Source: a virus. From it: DNA of 33,846 nt. The DNA is taken from positions 1-33,846 of the IMG/VR virus record IMGVR_UViG_3300032053_000279. One strand, written 5' to 3'. Shown piece by piece: positions 15,596-22,770 of the stretch. Position numbers and translations under genes: made by a program. Numbering within the stretch: position 1 is the stretch's first letter; each line of letters begins with the position of its first letter. Under the pieces are notes generated by a model, which had not been told where the DNA came from, ran no database searches, and saw nothing but the letters and a program-made list of their open reading frames with translations.

Positions 15596-17947
15596 TCACC
15601 GCCAGCGCCCAAGGCTCTGGTTTTGGAAACTCTGGTACATGAGCAAGCGCTGCTTAGCGCGTTCTTCCTCCTCGCGCTGCGCTTCTTCCTCGGTCTTGGT
15701 GACGTTCTTGCCCATGAGAACTTTGGTGTCCTCGCTGATTTTCACCAGCTTTTCGTTGAGAACCGCCGCCCGGTCTTCCCGGCGTGCCTGCTCCGGCGTT
15801 CTGTCGGTTAGCGTTGTAAACATTCCACTCGTCGTCGCAGCTTTCAGCACATCAGCCATGACTCCCTCTGATTGTTCCTCAAACCACGCTTTCTGAGCCT
15901 TGGCCAGTTCCGCCTTGTCGGCGATCTGCTCCACAAACATCTGGTTGGCTTCTTGGGCCAGATTGGCGAACGCTTTCTCAGCAGCCATCGGGTCGCCGGA
16001 GCGCACGTCGTGATAAATCCGCGCCCGGCGCTTTTCGTTCAGGAGATCACGCTGCGCAATGATGATTTTCTCTTGAGCCGCGCTTTGCTCGTTAAGCCGT
16101 TTCATCTCCAAGTAATGCTTGAGGCCGATGCCTACAGCTATCGTAGTAAGCGTAACCAGCAAACCTAACGGCCCGGTTAGGACAGCGAACCCAGTCCGAA
16201 GGAGAGTGGCAACTCGCGCAAGAGTTCCGCCGATAGTGGCTATTCCACTGCTGATGGTGGGAAACCAACGTGCAAACCAAGAACCAGCCGCAGCCGTTGG
16301 ACCTGTCGCTCTCGTCATCGTGGTCAAGTTTCGCCAAAATGCTTCAGCAGGCGTTGAGACACCAAGGGCAGCGCGAGCCGCTGCGCCTGCGCTAGCACCT
16401 GCCTGAGCCGCTGCCAACCTTCCCATCGCGGCGGTCACTGCGTTTGTAGACATCACCACTGTCCACATCATGCCGACCAGCCTCGCCATGCGAACGCCCA
16501 GCAAAAGAACCACGCCACTCAAGCCAACAGTCACGCCAATGGCCACTTCGCGCCACTTGAGAAGCCACTCCACGAAGTCAGCCACCTTGTTGGCAACAGC
16601 GCCCACAACAAATACAAACGGGTAGAGCGCCCCTTGGAGCAAACCAGTGAGCGAGCTAATGAGCCGCTGAACCCCTTGATCCGTGGCGTGTAGCTGCTGA
16701 CGCCAGCGGTCTTGGAGGCTGATCTGACCCGACTGCTGCGCGTTGGCTCTCTGGATGGCAATGAGCATCTGGTTCGCGTTGTCGGCGGTCGTGTTGAAAA
16801 TCTGGCCCATCATCTGCAACCGGAACTGGCGCTCCCAGCCCTGCGACTGGCCCACCAGCATTTCCCCGTACTTGGCAAAACGGTCCATGACGTTCTGGAC
16901 GCCTTGTGAGGTCGCCAAGAATTCCGGGTTGACGCCCAAAGCCCCGGCACCGACAATGCCTTCCGGGGTGGTCAGGCTGCCCAACAACTGCTGGAAAGCT
17001 CCTGCTTGGCCGCCCACTTCCTTGAGTGCTCCCTCGTAGCGGCCCACCAAGCGCACCACTTCCGGCAAGCCCGCTGCTCCCAATCCGGGGCGAAGCCGAC
17101 CCAACGCCGTGCTGATGTTCGTCGCCAATCGCGCTGCCTCGTCCCCGGCCAAAGCGGTGTCGTTGACGATCTGGGCGATGACGTGCGCTACGCTCTCGAA
17201 GGAGCCTTTGATTTGGCGTTCAACGATACTGGCCAACTGAGCGCTCTGGCTGACCGAAACGCCCAAGCCCTGCTCCATCTGCGCCACCAAGCGCACGTTT
17301 GCGTTGAACGTTGTTTCGGTGTCCAGCCCGTAGTGAACCAGCGCCCGCGCCGCCGCTGTCGCCTTCTCAAATCCGATACCTAGCTGAGCCTGAAGAAGCA
17401 GTGTCTCCCGAAGCAGCACGCTCCGGTGTTCCCACGATGAATTCGCTTCGATCAAATCCTGATTGAACCGGCGTTGGCCTAGCCAGAGATCGGTTCCGGC
17501 AGCAAGCACGGCTCCCATCGCGCCTAAGCCGATCTTGCCTAGCGTATTGATCTCGGCGACCAAAACGCGCTGGTTGCGAAGCTCGCCGAACTGCTTCCTG
17601 ATGACATCCAGCTTCAGGTTTTCTTCCTCGGTGCGGGCGCGGCCATCCAATTTAGCCTGTCGCACGATGACCTGTGCCTCGCCCATCCTCTCTTTGTACT
17701 GACGGACAAGGTTGACGTGGTTTAGCTGCTCAGCACTCCATGCCCGGTTAAGCGCTTGAACCGTCTGACTCCGTTTTACGATGTCGGTGATGATGCTTTT
17801 GATGCTCTCAAACCCGATCACGGTCATCGCCGCAGCCTTGAACGAATTGCTGACCCCGGCGGCAGACTTCTCGTTTCGCGCCATGTCCTCTGCCATGCCG
17901 TGAACTCTGTCGGCTACGTGGTCGATTCCTGCGTCCGTGGCGGCCAT
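15596..17947 (-). CDS. Tail tape measure protein
   Basis: 783 residues, mostly helical and Ala/Leu/Gln-rich. Its hydrophobic segments lie near residues 440-510 (YPFVFVVGAVANKVADF and IGVTVGLSGVVLLLGV) and 585-605 (LTGPLGLLVTLTTIAVGI), the standard makeup of tape measure proteins. The N-terminus is a charged coiled coil and the C-terminus is rich in Glu and Arg. At about 1.5 angstrom per residue the length suggests a tail of roughly 115 nm. No lytic transglycosylase domain was seen. The gene starts ATG at 17947 beside a divergent plus-strand promoter. Confidence 0.85.
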   Translation of the reverse strand: MAATDAGIDHVADRVHGMAEDMARNEKSAAGVSNSFKAAAMTVIGFESIKSIITDIVKRSQTVQALNRAWSAEQLNHVNLVRQYKERMGEAQVIVRQAKLDGRARTEEENLKLDVIRKQFGELRNQRVLVAEINTLGKIGLGAMGAVLAAGTDLWLGQRRFNQDLIEANSSWEHRSVLLRETLLLQAQLGIGFEKATAAARALVHYGLDTETTFNANVRLVAQMEQGLGVSVSQSAQLASIVERQIKGSFESVAHVIAQIVNDTALAGDEAARLATNISTALGRLRPGLGAAGLPEVVRLVGRYEGALKEVGGQAGAFQQLLGSLTTPEGIVGAGALGVNPEFLATSQGVQNVMDRFAKYGEMLVGQSQGWERQFRLQMMGQIFNTTADNANQMLIAIQRANAQQSGQISLQDRWRQQLHATDQGVQRLISSLTGLLQGALYPFVFVVGAVANKVADFVEWLLKWREVAIGVTVGLSGVVLLLGVRMARLVGMMWTVVMSTNAVTAAMGRLAAAQAGASAGAAARAALGVSTPAEAFWRNLTTMTRATGPTAAAGSWFARWFPTISSGIATIGGTLARVATLLRTGFAVLTGPLGLLVTLTTIAVGIGLKHYLEMKRLNEQSAAQEKIIIAQRDLLNEKRRARIYHDVRSGDPMAAEKAFANLAQEANQMFVEQIADKAELAKAQKAWFEEQSEGVMADVLKAATTSGMFTTLTDRTPEQARREDRAAVLNEKLVKISEDTKVLMGKNVTKTEEEAQREEEERAKQRLLMYQSFQNQSLGRWR

Positions 17948-17958
17948 AAATTATCGGG

Positions 17959-17985
17959 TTGACAGACTGCCTGACTTTGTATACG
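17959..17985 (+). promoter_or_regulatory. Sigma70-type promoter, TTGACA-15-TATACG
   Basis: TTGACA at 17959-17964 and TATACG at 17980-17985, preceded by TTG as a partial extended -10. The 15-bp spacer is shorter than the usual 17 bp but equals that of the promoter at 18871. The likely start site is within about 10 nt of the ATG at 17994, giving a very short leader. Confidence 0.65.
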
Positions 17986-17993
17986 TTAGCGCC

Positions 17994-18305
17994 ATGTACT
18001 TAGACCTCAAATCCGTGGTAGTGGGATACGTTGTAGGCTCCAGTACAAGCATTTTCAGCGGCGTAGGCACGCCGGGCAGCGGGAGCGGTTTTCCGAACAA
18101 CGGAAAATGCCATAGCCGTTCCTGCGCCTACCAAATGAAACATCATCCACCGCATATCTGGACCTGTAATTGCGAGCGCCAGCAGGCCGCCAAAGCCCGG
18201 CTCCAAGGCACAGCGCCCCGGATGCCCCGCGAAGAATTGGCATGTAGAATCATCGCTGCTGTTTGTTACGTTGCTCTCGTAGTTCTCGTCACGATTTACT
18301 GGTAG
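17994..18305 (+). CDS. Small Cys-rich protein with C-terminal membrane segment
   Basis: 103 residues from the ATG at 17994, chosen over the upstream in-frame ATG at 17937 because a promoter lies between them. A Gly/Ser-rich N-terminal stretch (VVVGYVVGSSTS) leads to a central Cys/His cluster (CHSRSCAYQMKHHPPH, CNCE). The C-terminal hydrophobic helix IIAAVCYVALVVLVTIYW is a likely transmembrane anchor. It has its own promoter and lies apart from the late operon, so it may be an early host-interaction protein. No family was recognised. Its end overlaps the convergent gene by 10 bp. Confidence 0.5.
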   Translation: MYLDLKSVVVGYVVGSSTSIFSGVGTPGSGSGFPNNGKCHSRSCAYQMKHHPPHIWTCNCERQQAAKARLQGTAPRMPREELACRIIAAVCYVALVVLVTIYW

Positions 18306-18793
18306 CCGTCCAGCATCGCCTTCACCACCTGCTCCGGGGTCCGGCGAACTGAATCCTTGATGGCGCTGGGCACACGTCCTACCGCGTCCTTGCTTTTCAT
18401 CTTGCTACCCGGCTTCTCCCCAGCCAGTTCCGACCGCAGTTTGGCGGAGGTCTTCCACTTGGCATCCGTGCCGCCCGTGGTCTTGAACGCCTGCTTGCTG
18501 GTCATCCGGGCGAACTTCAGCCCGGTCTTGCCCAGTCCCAGCTTGGGCGCGTCGTCCCGGCCTTCCATGAGGCGGTCGCGCTCAAACATGGCGCGGGCGG
18601 TCAAGCGCTCACCCACCTTTTGGGGCAGCCCCTTGCGCTTGGTGGCGGCAAACTTGTGCAGTTCGCCGGTCCCTTTCATGGATTTGAACATGTGCTTGGA
18701 CGCGCCCTTGAGCTTGCTCTTGGGCAGGTCGCCTTTCTCGACGGCGTGGGCAATCCCCGCCGCCGCTTGTTGTGCTTTCGATGTCGCAGGCAT
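18296..18793 (-). CDS. Small basic DUF3008-like protein
   Basis: 165 residues, strongly basic. The first 60 residues (MPATSKAQQAAAGIAHAV, LKGASKHMFKSMK, FAATKRKGLPQKV) match the short phage and bacterial family known as DUF3008, of unknown function. The rest is a longer Lys/Arg-rich extension (TSKQAFKTTGG, KMKSKDAVGRVP) not typical of that family. A GTAGTTA element lies 27 nt upstream in the divergent gap. The charge suggests nucleic-acid contact, perhaps as a packaged protein. Confidence 0.65.
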   Translation of the reverse strand: MPATSKAQQAAAGIAHAVEKGDLPKSKLKGASKHMFKSMKGTGELHKFAATKRKGLPQKVGERLTARAMFERDRLMEGRDDAPKLGLGKTGLKFARMTSKQAFKTTGGTDAKWKTSAKLRSELAGEKPGSKMKSKDAVGRVPSAIKDSVRRTPEQVVKAMLDGYQ

Positions 18794-18820
18794 AGATCGT
18801 CGTATTTTGACCGTTCCACC

Positions 18821-18827
18821 TAACTAC
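18821..18827 (-). promoter_or_regulatory. GTAGTTA element before the DUF3008-like gene
   Basis: Exact GTAGTTA followed by GG, 27 nt before the ATG at 18793. It is in the 168-bp intergenic region, free of coding sequence and opposite the plus-strand promoter at 18871. Confidence 0.5.
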
Positions 18828-18870
18828 CTCCCCTGTCAAAAACCCATGAAAAATTATTTGTAGATTCATG

Positions 18871-18897
18871 TTGACAGCTATCTGGTCATCGTATACA
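18871..18897 (+). promoter_or_regulatory. Sigma70-type promoter, TTGACA-15-TATACA
   Basis: TTGACA at 18871-18876 and TATACA at 18892-18897 with a 15-bp spacer. It closely resembles the 17959 promoter (shared TTGACAG and GTATAC). It would drive the DUF932 gene with a leader of about 58 nt that is A-rich and lacks a Shine-Dalgarno site. Confidence 0.7.
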
Positions 18898-18961
18898 GTG
18901 TCGATAGTTCTGGGACGTATGAACCCCCAGACGCGACAAAAACCAAAAACAAAAACAGAGC

Positions 18962-19753
18962 ATGAAAGAGCTAAACTTGACCCTCCACTGCGGCGGATAC
19001 CGAACTGAACTCGAAGCCGTCGAGAAAGTATTCACCCCCGCGCCCGTTGGCCGTTGGCACCCCATCGCCCACATCGACCTCCACCGCTGCATCGAGAAAG
19101 CGGTCGCCGCCCTGAACCTCCGCATCGTCGCTCAAGTCCACGCCCTCGCCCGGAACGGCAACCACTATTTCGGGATGTACCAAGTCGTGAACGGGCACGC
19201 CAACAGCGAGATGGGCCTCGTCCTCGGCACCCGGAACAGCCACGACAAGACGTTCGTCGCCGGGCTGGCGGCTGGCGACGGCGTGTTCGCCTGCGACAAC
19301 CTCGCGTTCTGGAGCGAAGTGGTGCTGGGCCGGGTCCACACCACGAACATCGTCCGTGACCTCCCCCTCATCTGCAACAAGGCCGTTGGGATGCTGGCGG
19401 ACAAGTGGACCGACATGGAAAGCCGGGTCACCGCCTACAAGGCCCGCGAACTCAACGACGAGCAGGCGCACGATTTCATCATCCGCTCGGTCGACGCCGG
19501 GGCGCTCACCACGACCGGCATCCCCACGGTGCTCAAGGAATGGCGCACGCCCAGCCACGCCGAGTTCTCCGCCGACGGTCGCACCGCGTGGCGGCTCCGC
19601 AACGCCTACACCGAGTCCTACAAGCTGGTCGAGAACCCGGCCATCCTCACCCGGCGCTCGCAAGTTCTCAACGGGATGCTGGACGCGACCTGCGGGCTGC
19701 TCTGCAAGGAAAAGCCCATCATCGAAGTCGACGCCGCCGTCGCAGCCAATTAG
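18962..19753 (+). CDS. DUF932-family phage/plasmid protein
   Basis: 263 residues matching the DUF932 family, found on phages and plasmids and of uncertain biochemical function. Diagnostic blocks are HPIAHIDLHRCIEKAVAAL near the N-terminus, the central LVLGTRNSHDKTFVAGLAAG and VFACDNLAFWSEVV, then HTTNIVRDLPLICNKAV. It has its own promoter and a plus-strand terminator, so it is an independent unit outside the late operon. It is expressed without an evident Shine-Dalgarno site. Early expression is inferred from the host-type promoter. Confidence 0.82.
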   Translation: MKELNLTLHCGGYRTELEAVEKVFTPAPVGRWHPIAHIDLHRCIEKAVAALNLRIVAQVHALARNGNHYFGMYQVVNGHANSEMGLVLGTRNSHDKTFVAGLAAGDGVFACDNLAFWSEVVLGRVHTTNIVRDLPLICNKAVGMLADKWTDMESRVTAYKARELNDEQAHDFIIRSVDAGALTTTGIPTVLKEWRTPSHAEFSADGRTAWRLRNAYTESYKLVENPAILTRRSQVLNGMLDATCGLLCKEKPIIEVDAAVAAN

Positions 19754-19782
19754 CTCGGCGAACTAGGTAATCGTCGAGAAAG

Positions 19783-19816
19783 CGGGGGCTGGCACCCAAA
19801 GGAGGGCCAGCCCCCG
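19783..19816 (+). terminator. Rho-independent-type terminator after DUF932
   Basis: An 11-bp GC-rich stem, CGGGGGCTGGC with its complement, and a 12-nt loop lie 30 bp after the DUF932 stop. They are followed by ACGTTTGT, a modest T-rich tail. It could also act on the opposite strand. Confidence 0.65.
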
Positions 19817-19846
19817 ACGTTTGTAAACAAATCAGTTCTAAGGGGC

Positions 19847-20056
19847 ATGGCTGAAGAAACCCCAGCGCCAAAGCCCAAGCCGACCAAGCTCACGCAGGTC
19901 AGCTACGGGATGACTGTAAACACTGGGAACTACGAAACCGTCAGGTTTGACCTGACGGCTCAAGTAGCGCCGGACGAAGACTGGCGTGACGTTCTGGAAT
20001 CGCTCCGGCGCAAGTCGCGCAAGCTCAAGGAGCGAATCCAGAGCGAAGGGGACTAG
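19847..20056 (+). CDS. Small conserved-type phage protein
   Basis: 69 residues: a Lys/Pro/Ala-rich start (EETPAPKPKPTK), a beta-hairpin core (VSYGMTVNTGNYETVRFDLT) and a C-terminal charged helix (WRDVLESLRRKSRKLKERI). The core resembles a small protein seen in many phages, without known function. A good Shine-Dalgarno sequence (AAGGGG) precedes the ATG, unlike most genes here. It ends in a CTAG shared with the convergent gene. It may be reached by read-through of the 19783 terminator. Confidence 0.65.
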   Translation: MAEETPAPKPKPTKLTQVSYGMTVNTGNYETVRFDLTAQVAPDEDWRDVLESLRRKSRKLKERIQSEGD

Positions 20057-20307
20057 GTGTTGTTGACGCTGCGCGGGGCACCGGCCACGTTGGGGCCGCA
20101 GTTGATGCCATAACGGTTCATTCCCTTCGGAATGCCCGCAGCGCCAAATCCCGCCCTCAGCGGTGCCGCCTGCATCGAGCCGTCAAAATCCAGCCCGGTG
20201 TAGGGAATCGCTGCGTTCAGCACGGCTTGGTTGGAGGACCGGCCTGCGCCTGCGGCGTTGGGACCGTTGTCGTATCTCGCGTTCGGATCGTTGTTCAGAT
20301 CAGCCAT
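20053..20307 (-). CDS. Hypothetical Gly/Asn/Ala-rich protein with internal repeat
   Basis: 84 residues with low charge. Two copies of the pattern GPN(A/V)AGA(G/P)RS(S/V)N lie near residues 15-26 and 71-82. Between them is NAAIPYTGLDFDGSM. A GGAG Shine-Dalgarno site precedes the ATG, and a GTAGTTA element lies 27 nt upstream. It is possibly a minor virion or decoration protein, without family recognition. Confidence 0.5.
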   Translation of the reverse strand: MADLNNDPNARYDNGPNAAGAGRSSNQAVLNAAIPYTGLDFDGSMQAAPLRAGFGAAGIPKGMNRYGINCGPNVAGAPRSVNNT

Positions 20308-20334
20308 AAAATTGCTCCGGTTTTACTGTCACAC

Positions 20335-20341
20335 TAACTAC
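20335..20341 (-). promoter_or_regulatory. GTAGTTA element before the 20307 gene
   Basis: Exact GTAGTTA, whose TAG is the stop codon of the upstream gene, 27 nt before the next ATG. Confidence 0.45.
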
Positions 20342-20604
20342 GAGGGCTGGTGCGTGTTGGCCCCGTACTCCGGCCCCACGCTCCCGGTGGTCGTGACCAC
20401 GACCGCTATCACCTGCGGGTACTTGGTTGGAGGGATAGCCCCGGCGGCGTGCGGCCCCATCGAGGGTATCTGAACGACCGGGACGTTGGTGCCTTGCGTC
20501 ACGCTGGTCGCTGTGAAGTTGTACAGGTCGCGGGCGAAGACCTCCTGCTTGCGCACCTTGGGCTGGGTGGGCCGGGCTGACTGCCAAGGAGTGGGCGTGG
20601 CCAT
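20338..20604 (-). CDS. Hypothetical protein, paralogue B of a TPWQ/NTHQ pair
   Basis: 88 residues, rich in Pro, Thr and Val. It shares its N-terminus (MATPTPWQSA) and C-terminus (VTTTGSVGPEYGANTHQPS) with the gene at 20817-21005, while the middle differs. It begins directly after the TGA of the small HTH gene. No family is known to me. Position among head genes suggests a minor structural role. Confidence 0.5.
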   Translation of the reverse strand: MATPTPWQSARPTQPKVRKQEVFARDLYNFTATSVTQGTNVPVVQIPSMGPHAAGAIPPTKYPQVIAVVVTTTGSVGPEYGANTHQPS

Positions 20605-20820
20605 TCAAGCATCCAGCAAAGCGGTCACAAGCTGCTCTGAAACATGGCGCAGCTTGCCGCCTCGATTGGTAAAACCAGCTTTTTTGATCCAGCGCTTAAT
20701 CGTGCTCGGCGATCTTCCTGCTGACTTTGAGATTTCCCGATCAGTTTGACCCGCCTGACGGCAGCGCACCGCCGCCGCTGTGTTGCAGATGTCGCTGAAT
20801 TTGAGTTTTGCTTCGTTCAT
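20605..20820 (-). CDS. Small helix-turn-helix DNA-binding protein
   Basis: 71 residues from the ATG at 20820, which overlaps the upstream stop (ATGA). A homeodomain-like HTH is clear: DREISKSAGRSPSTIKRWIK, with the recognition helix around SPSTIKRWIKKAG. It is basic and cysteine-poor, with a short helical C-terminus. It resembles the HTH of Hin-type resolvases or transposase N-termini but has no catalytic domain. It may be a phage regulator or a terminase-small-subunit-like protein, though its small size and location leave this open. Confidence 0.65.
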   Translation of the reverse strand: MNEAKLKFSDICNTAAAVRCRQAGQTDREISKSAGRSPSTIKRWIKKAGFTNRGGKLRHVSEQLVTALLDA

Positions 20821-21005
20821 GATTGGTGAGTGTTTACACCGTAAGGTCCGTGCCCTAGCGGTGTGTCCGTGCCGGTGGTGATGACCTCGTAGTGCGGCGC
20901 GTAGGGCCACGGCTCCGTGCCGTGGGTAAAGATCACACGCACGTTAGGCTCTGCCGGGATTTTCTGCCCGGCGCTCGCGATCTGCCAAGGAGTTGCTTCA
21001 GCCAC
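20817..21005 (-). CDS. Hypothetical protein, paralogue A of a TPWQ/NTHQ pair
   Basis: 62 residues beginning MAEATPWQIASAGQKIP and ending TGTDTPLGHGPYGVNTHQS, related at both ends to the 20338-20604 product. The start is GTG at 21005, 4 nt after a GTAGTTA element. The small HTH gene lies between the two paralogues, with ATGA coupling here. Function unknown. Confidence 0.5.
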   Translation of the reverse strand: MAEATPWQIASAGQKIPAEPNVRVIFTHGTEPWPYAPHYEVITTGTDTPLGHGPYGVNTHQS

Positions 21006-21008
21006 GTC

Positions 21009-21197
21009 TTAACTACCGACGCGCTGGATGCGCACACACTGCTCGGCATTGATGTCGAGGGCACAGCCGGGGAGGTACCGCAGCACAGACTCGACGGCTC
21101 GCCGTCGGTGGTTCCCTTCGTGGTTCGTCATCTCGCCCCACACCGTGATAGTGCGCTTGTCGGCAGCTATGACCTTGACCCAGAAACGGAAGCTCAT
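21009..21197 (-). CDS. Hypothetical small protein after the capsid terminator
   Basis: 62 residues with a beta-helix-beta look (FRFWVKVIAADKRTITVWGE, RRRAVESVLRYLPG, QCVRIQRV). It starts 7 nt beyond the terminator hairpin following the capsid gene, so it needs read-through or another promoter. Its TAA is formed within the GTAGTTA element of the next gene. Probably real given its packing, but unidentified. Confidence 0.5.
   Translation of the reverse strand: MSFRFWVKVIAADKRTITVWGEMTNHEGNHRRRAVESVLRYLPGCALDINAEQCVRIQRVGS
21010..21016 (-). promoter_or_regulatory. GTAGTTA element before the 21005 gene
   Basis: Exact GTAGTTA, AGAC, then a GTG start, a 4-nt spacing. It overlaps the upstream stop (GGT AGT TAA). 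Confidence 0.5.
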
Positions 21198-21204
21198 AAC
21201 AAGA

Positions 21205-21231
21205 AAGCCCCGGAGGGTTACTCCGGGGCTT
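21205..21231 (-). terminator. Strong terminator after the major capsid gene
   Basis: A perfect 11-bp stem, AAGCCCCGGAG with its complement, and a 5-nt loop lie 24 nt after the capsid stop. Read on the minus strand it is followed by TCTTGTT. This is the best intrinsic-terminator candidate in the window and would end most capsid transcripts. Confidence 0.8.
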
Positions 21232-21255
21232 CGTGATTCAATCAGACTTCAGCGC

Positions 21256-22731
21256 TTAGCCGATGGTCTGGCCGAAGGCGGTCGGGCTGTTCTGCACGAG
21301 GCCACGGCAGTACATCTTCGAGTTGACCATCTTCCGGGCGAAGCTGGTCGCAAACCCGCGCTGGTGGATGAAGTCCGGCAGGACGACATCGGGCGTGGTG
21401 TACAGTTTTTGGTACTCGGCCAACACGTACCCGGTCGTGAGGAACTGATCGCCCTTGTGGCCGACCAAGAACTCGTTCGTGGGATAGTGCGGGTCAGCGA
21501 AGACCTTCTTGTTGCCCAAGTCGCCGATGTAGGTGATGCCCTGCATCTGCACCCGGTTGTTCTTGGGTACGAACTGCGGCAGCGTCGCAACGACGGTCGC
21601 CGCTTGGAGGCCAAGCAGCAGCCAGTTGCCCGCAACCATGTTCGTCGCGCCGAAGATGAAGTTGCTCGCCGTCTCGAACGCGTCGATGATGGAGAACTTG
21701 TGCGTCTGGTAGTTCACGCCGGTCGGCGCGATGGCATCCCAGACCACGAAACCTGCATCGGCCTTGGCACGCAGGTCGAAGATGACCTGACGGTGCTTCT
21801 GGTACTGCAACGCATTCGTCAGGGCGTTGAGCAACACGCTCTCCGCCTTGATGTTGTACATTGCTTGCAGGTTTTGATCGGCTTCTTCCGACCAGAGCGT
21901 CTTCAGCTTCATCACCTTCGCGGTGACGGGGGTGCTGGAGAGCTTCATCTCGTAATCCTGAATGGCGAGGTTGCCTTCAGAATTGAACGCGTACGTCACG
22001 GTGTACGCAGCGGTCTGATACGCGACGCCGCCCGCCGTGAAGTCCACGGTGCCAGCGCCAGTACCTTGGTAGGTGATGGTGCCGACTGCCGCGTTGGTCG
22101 CCACGTTGACGATGACGCCGTTGCCGTCGTCAGCCACGTTCGCCGCGCCTACCGTGCCGCTAAAGGTGCCGGGGCGGATCGGGGTCCACTCCAGAACCAT
22201 GACGCCGGAACCATTGGTGGTGCCAGCCTCGTCTTGGATGACTTCGTCGCCGTCGTCATCGCGGTCCACTGCGCCTTGCAGGGCACGCCACATGGGCGCT
22301 CCAGCAGGCGTGCGGCCCTTGCGGCGACCGGTCACGATGTCCATGTACACGATCTGCGACACGGGTCCGGCCATCGGTTGCAGGGCAACCAACTGGTCGA
22401 TCACGTCGTTCTCGGACATGTTCGCGATGATCGGGAAAATCCACTTGTCGAACGTTCCCAGCGACGTTGTGCGCGTCACTTCATCGAGCCGCCCGAAGCG
22501 GTTGCGGCAGTTCTCCAGCATGATCGCTGCGACTGCGCGTTTGTGCTCAGGCATGTGTTGGACGAATTCCTTCCAGCCCTTCGCTTCCCAGAGGCCGCGA
22601 GAGTTCTTTTCAGGAATGCCCAATGATGTTTCAGCGAGGCGATAGCCCCACTCCAGAACGTCCATGAAACGGGAGATGTGCCCGCCATCGGACGCCAGTA
22701 CCGGTCTTCCACTTTCAGTCAGGATAACCAT
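21256..22731 (-). CDS. Major capsid protein (T4 gp23-like)
   Basis: 491 residues, the main building block of the head shell. The conserved gp23-type core is visible: RTTSLGTFDKWIFPIIANM (87-105), then QLVALQPMAGPVSQIVYM. A later helical region (TKVMKLKTLWSEEADQNLQ) leads to the peripheral domain, and the C-terminus has VGHKGDQFLTTGYVLAEYQ. Roughly residues 185-250 are a Gly/Ala/Thr/Val-rich beta insertion. The N-terminus contains L-T-E followed by Ser, a possible protease site, though T4 gp23 is cut much further in. The gene follows the protease-scaffold gene, as in T4-type head clusters. Confidence 0.93.
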   Translation of the reverse strand: MVILTESGRPVLASDGGHISRFMDVLEWGYRLAETSLGIPEKNSRGLWEAKGWKEFVQHMPEHKRAVAAIMLENCRNRFGRLDEVTRTTSLGTFDKWIFPIIANMSENDVIDQLVALQPMAGPVSQIVYMDIVTGRRKGRTPAGAPMWRALQGAVDRDDDGDEVIQDEAGTTNGSGVMVLEWTPIRPGTFSGTVGAANVADDGNGVIVNVATNAAVGTITYQGTGAGTVDFTAGGVAYQTAAYTVTYAFNSEGNLAIQDYEMKLSSTPVTAKVMKLKTLWSEEADQNLQAMYNIKAESVLLNALTNALQYQKHRQVIFDLRAKADAGFVVWDAIAPTGVNYQTHKFSIIDAFETASNFIFGATNMVAGNWLLLGLQAATVVATLPQFVPKNNRVQMQGITYIGDLGNKKVFADPHYPTNEFLVGHKGDQFLTTGYVLAEYQKLYTTPDVVLPDFIHQRGFATSFARKMVNSKMYCRGLVQNSPTAFGQTIG

Positions 22732-22770
22732 AATGTTTCGTTGTTTCTGTGGTTGATGGCTTTGGTTTGC

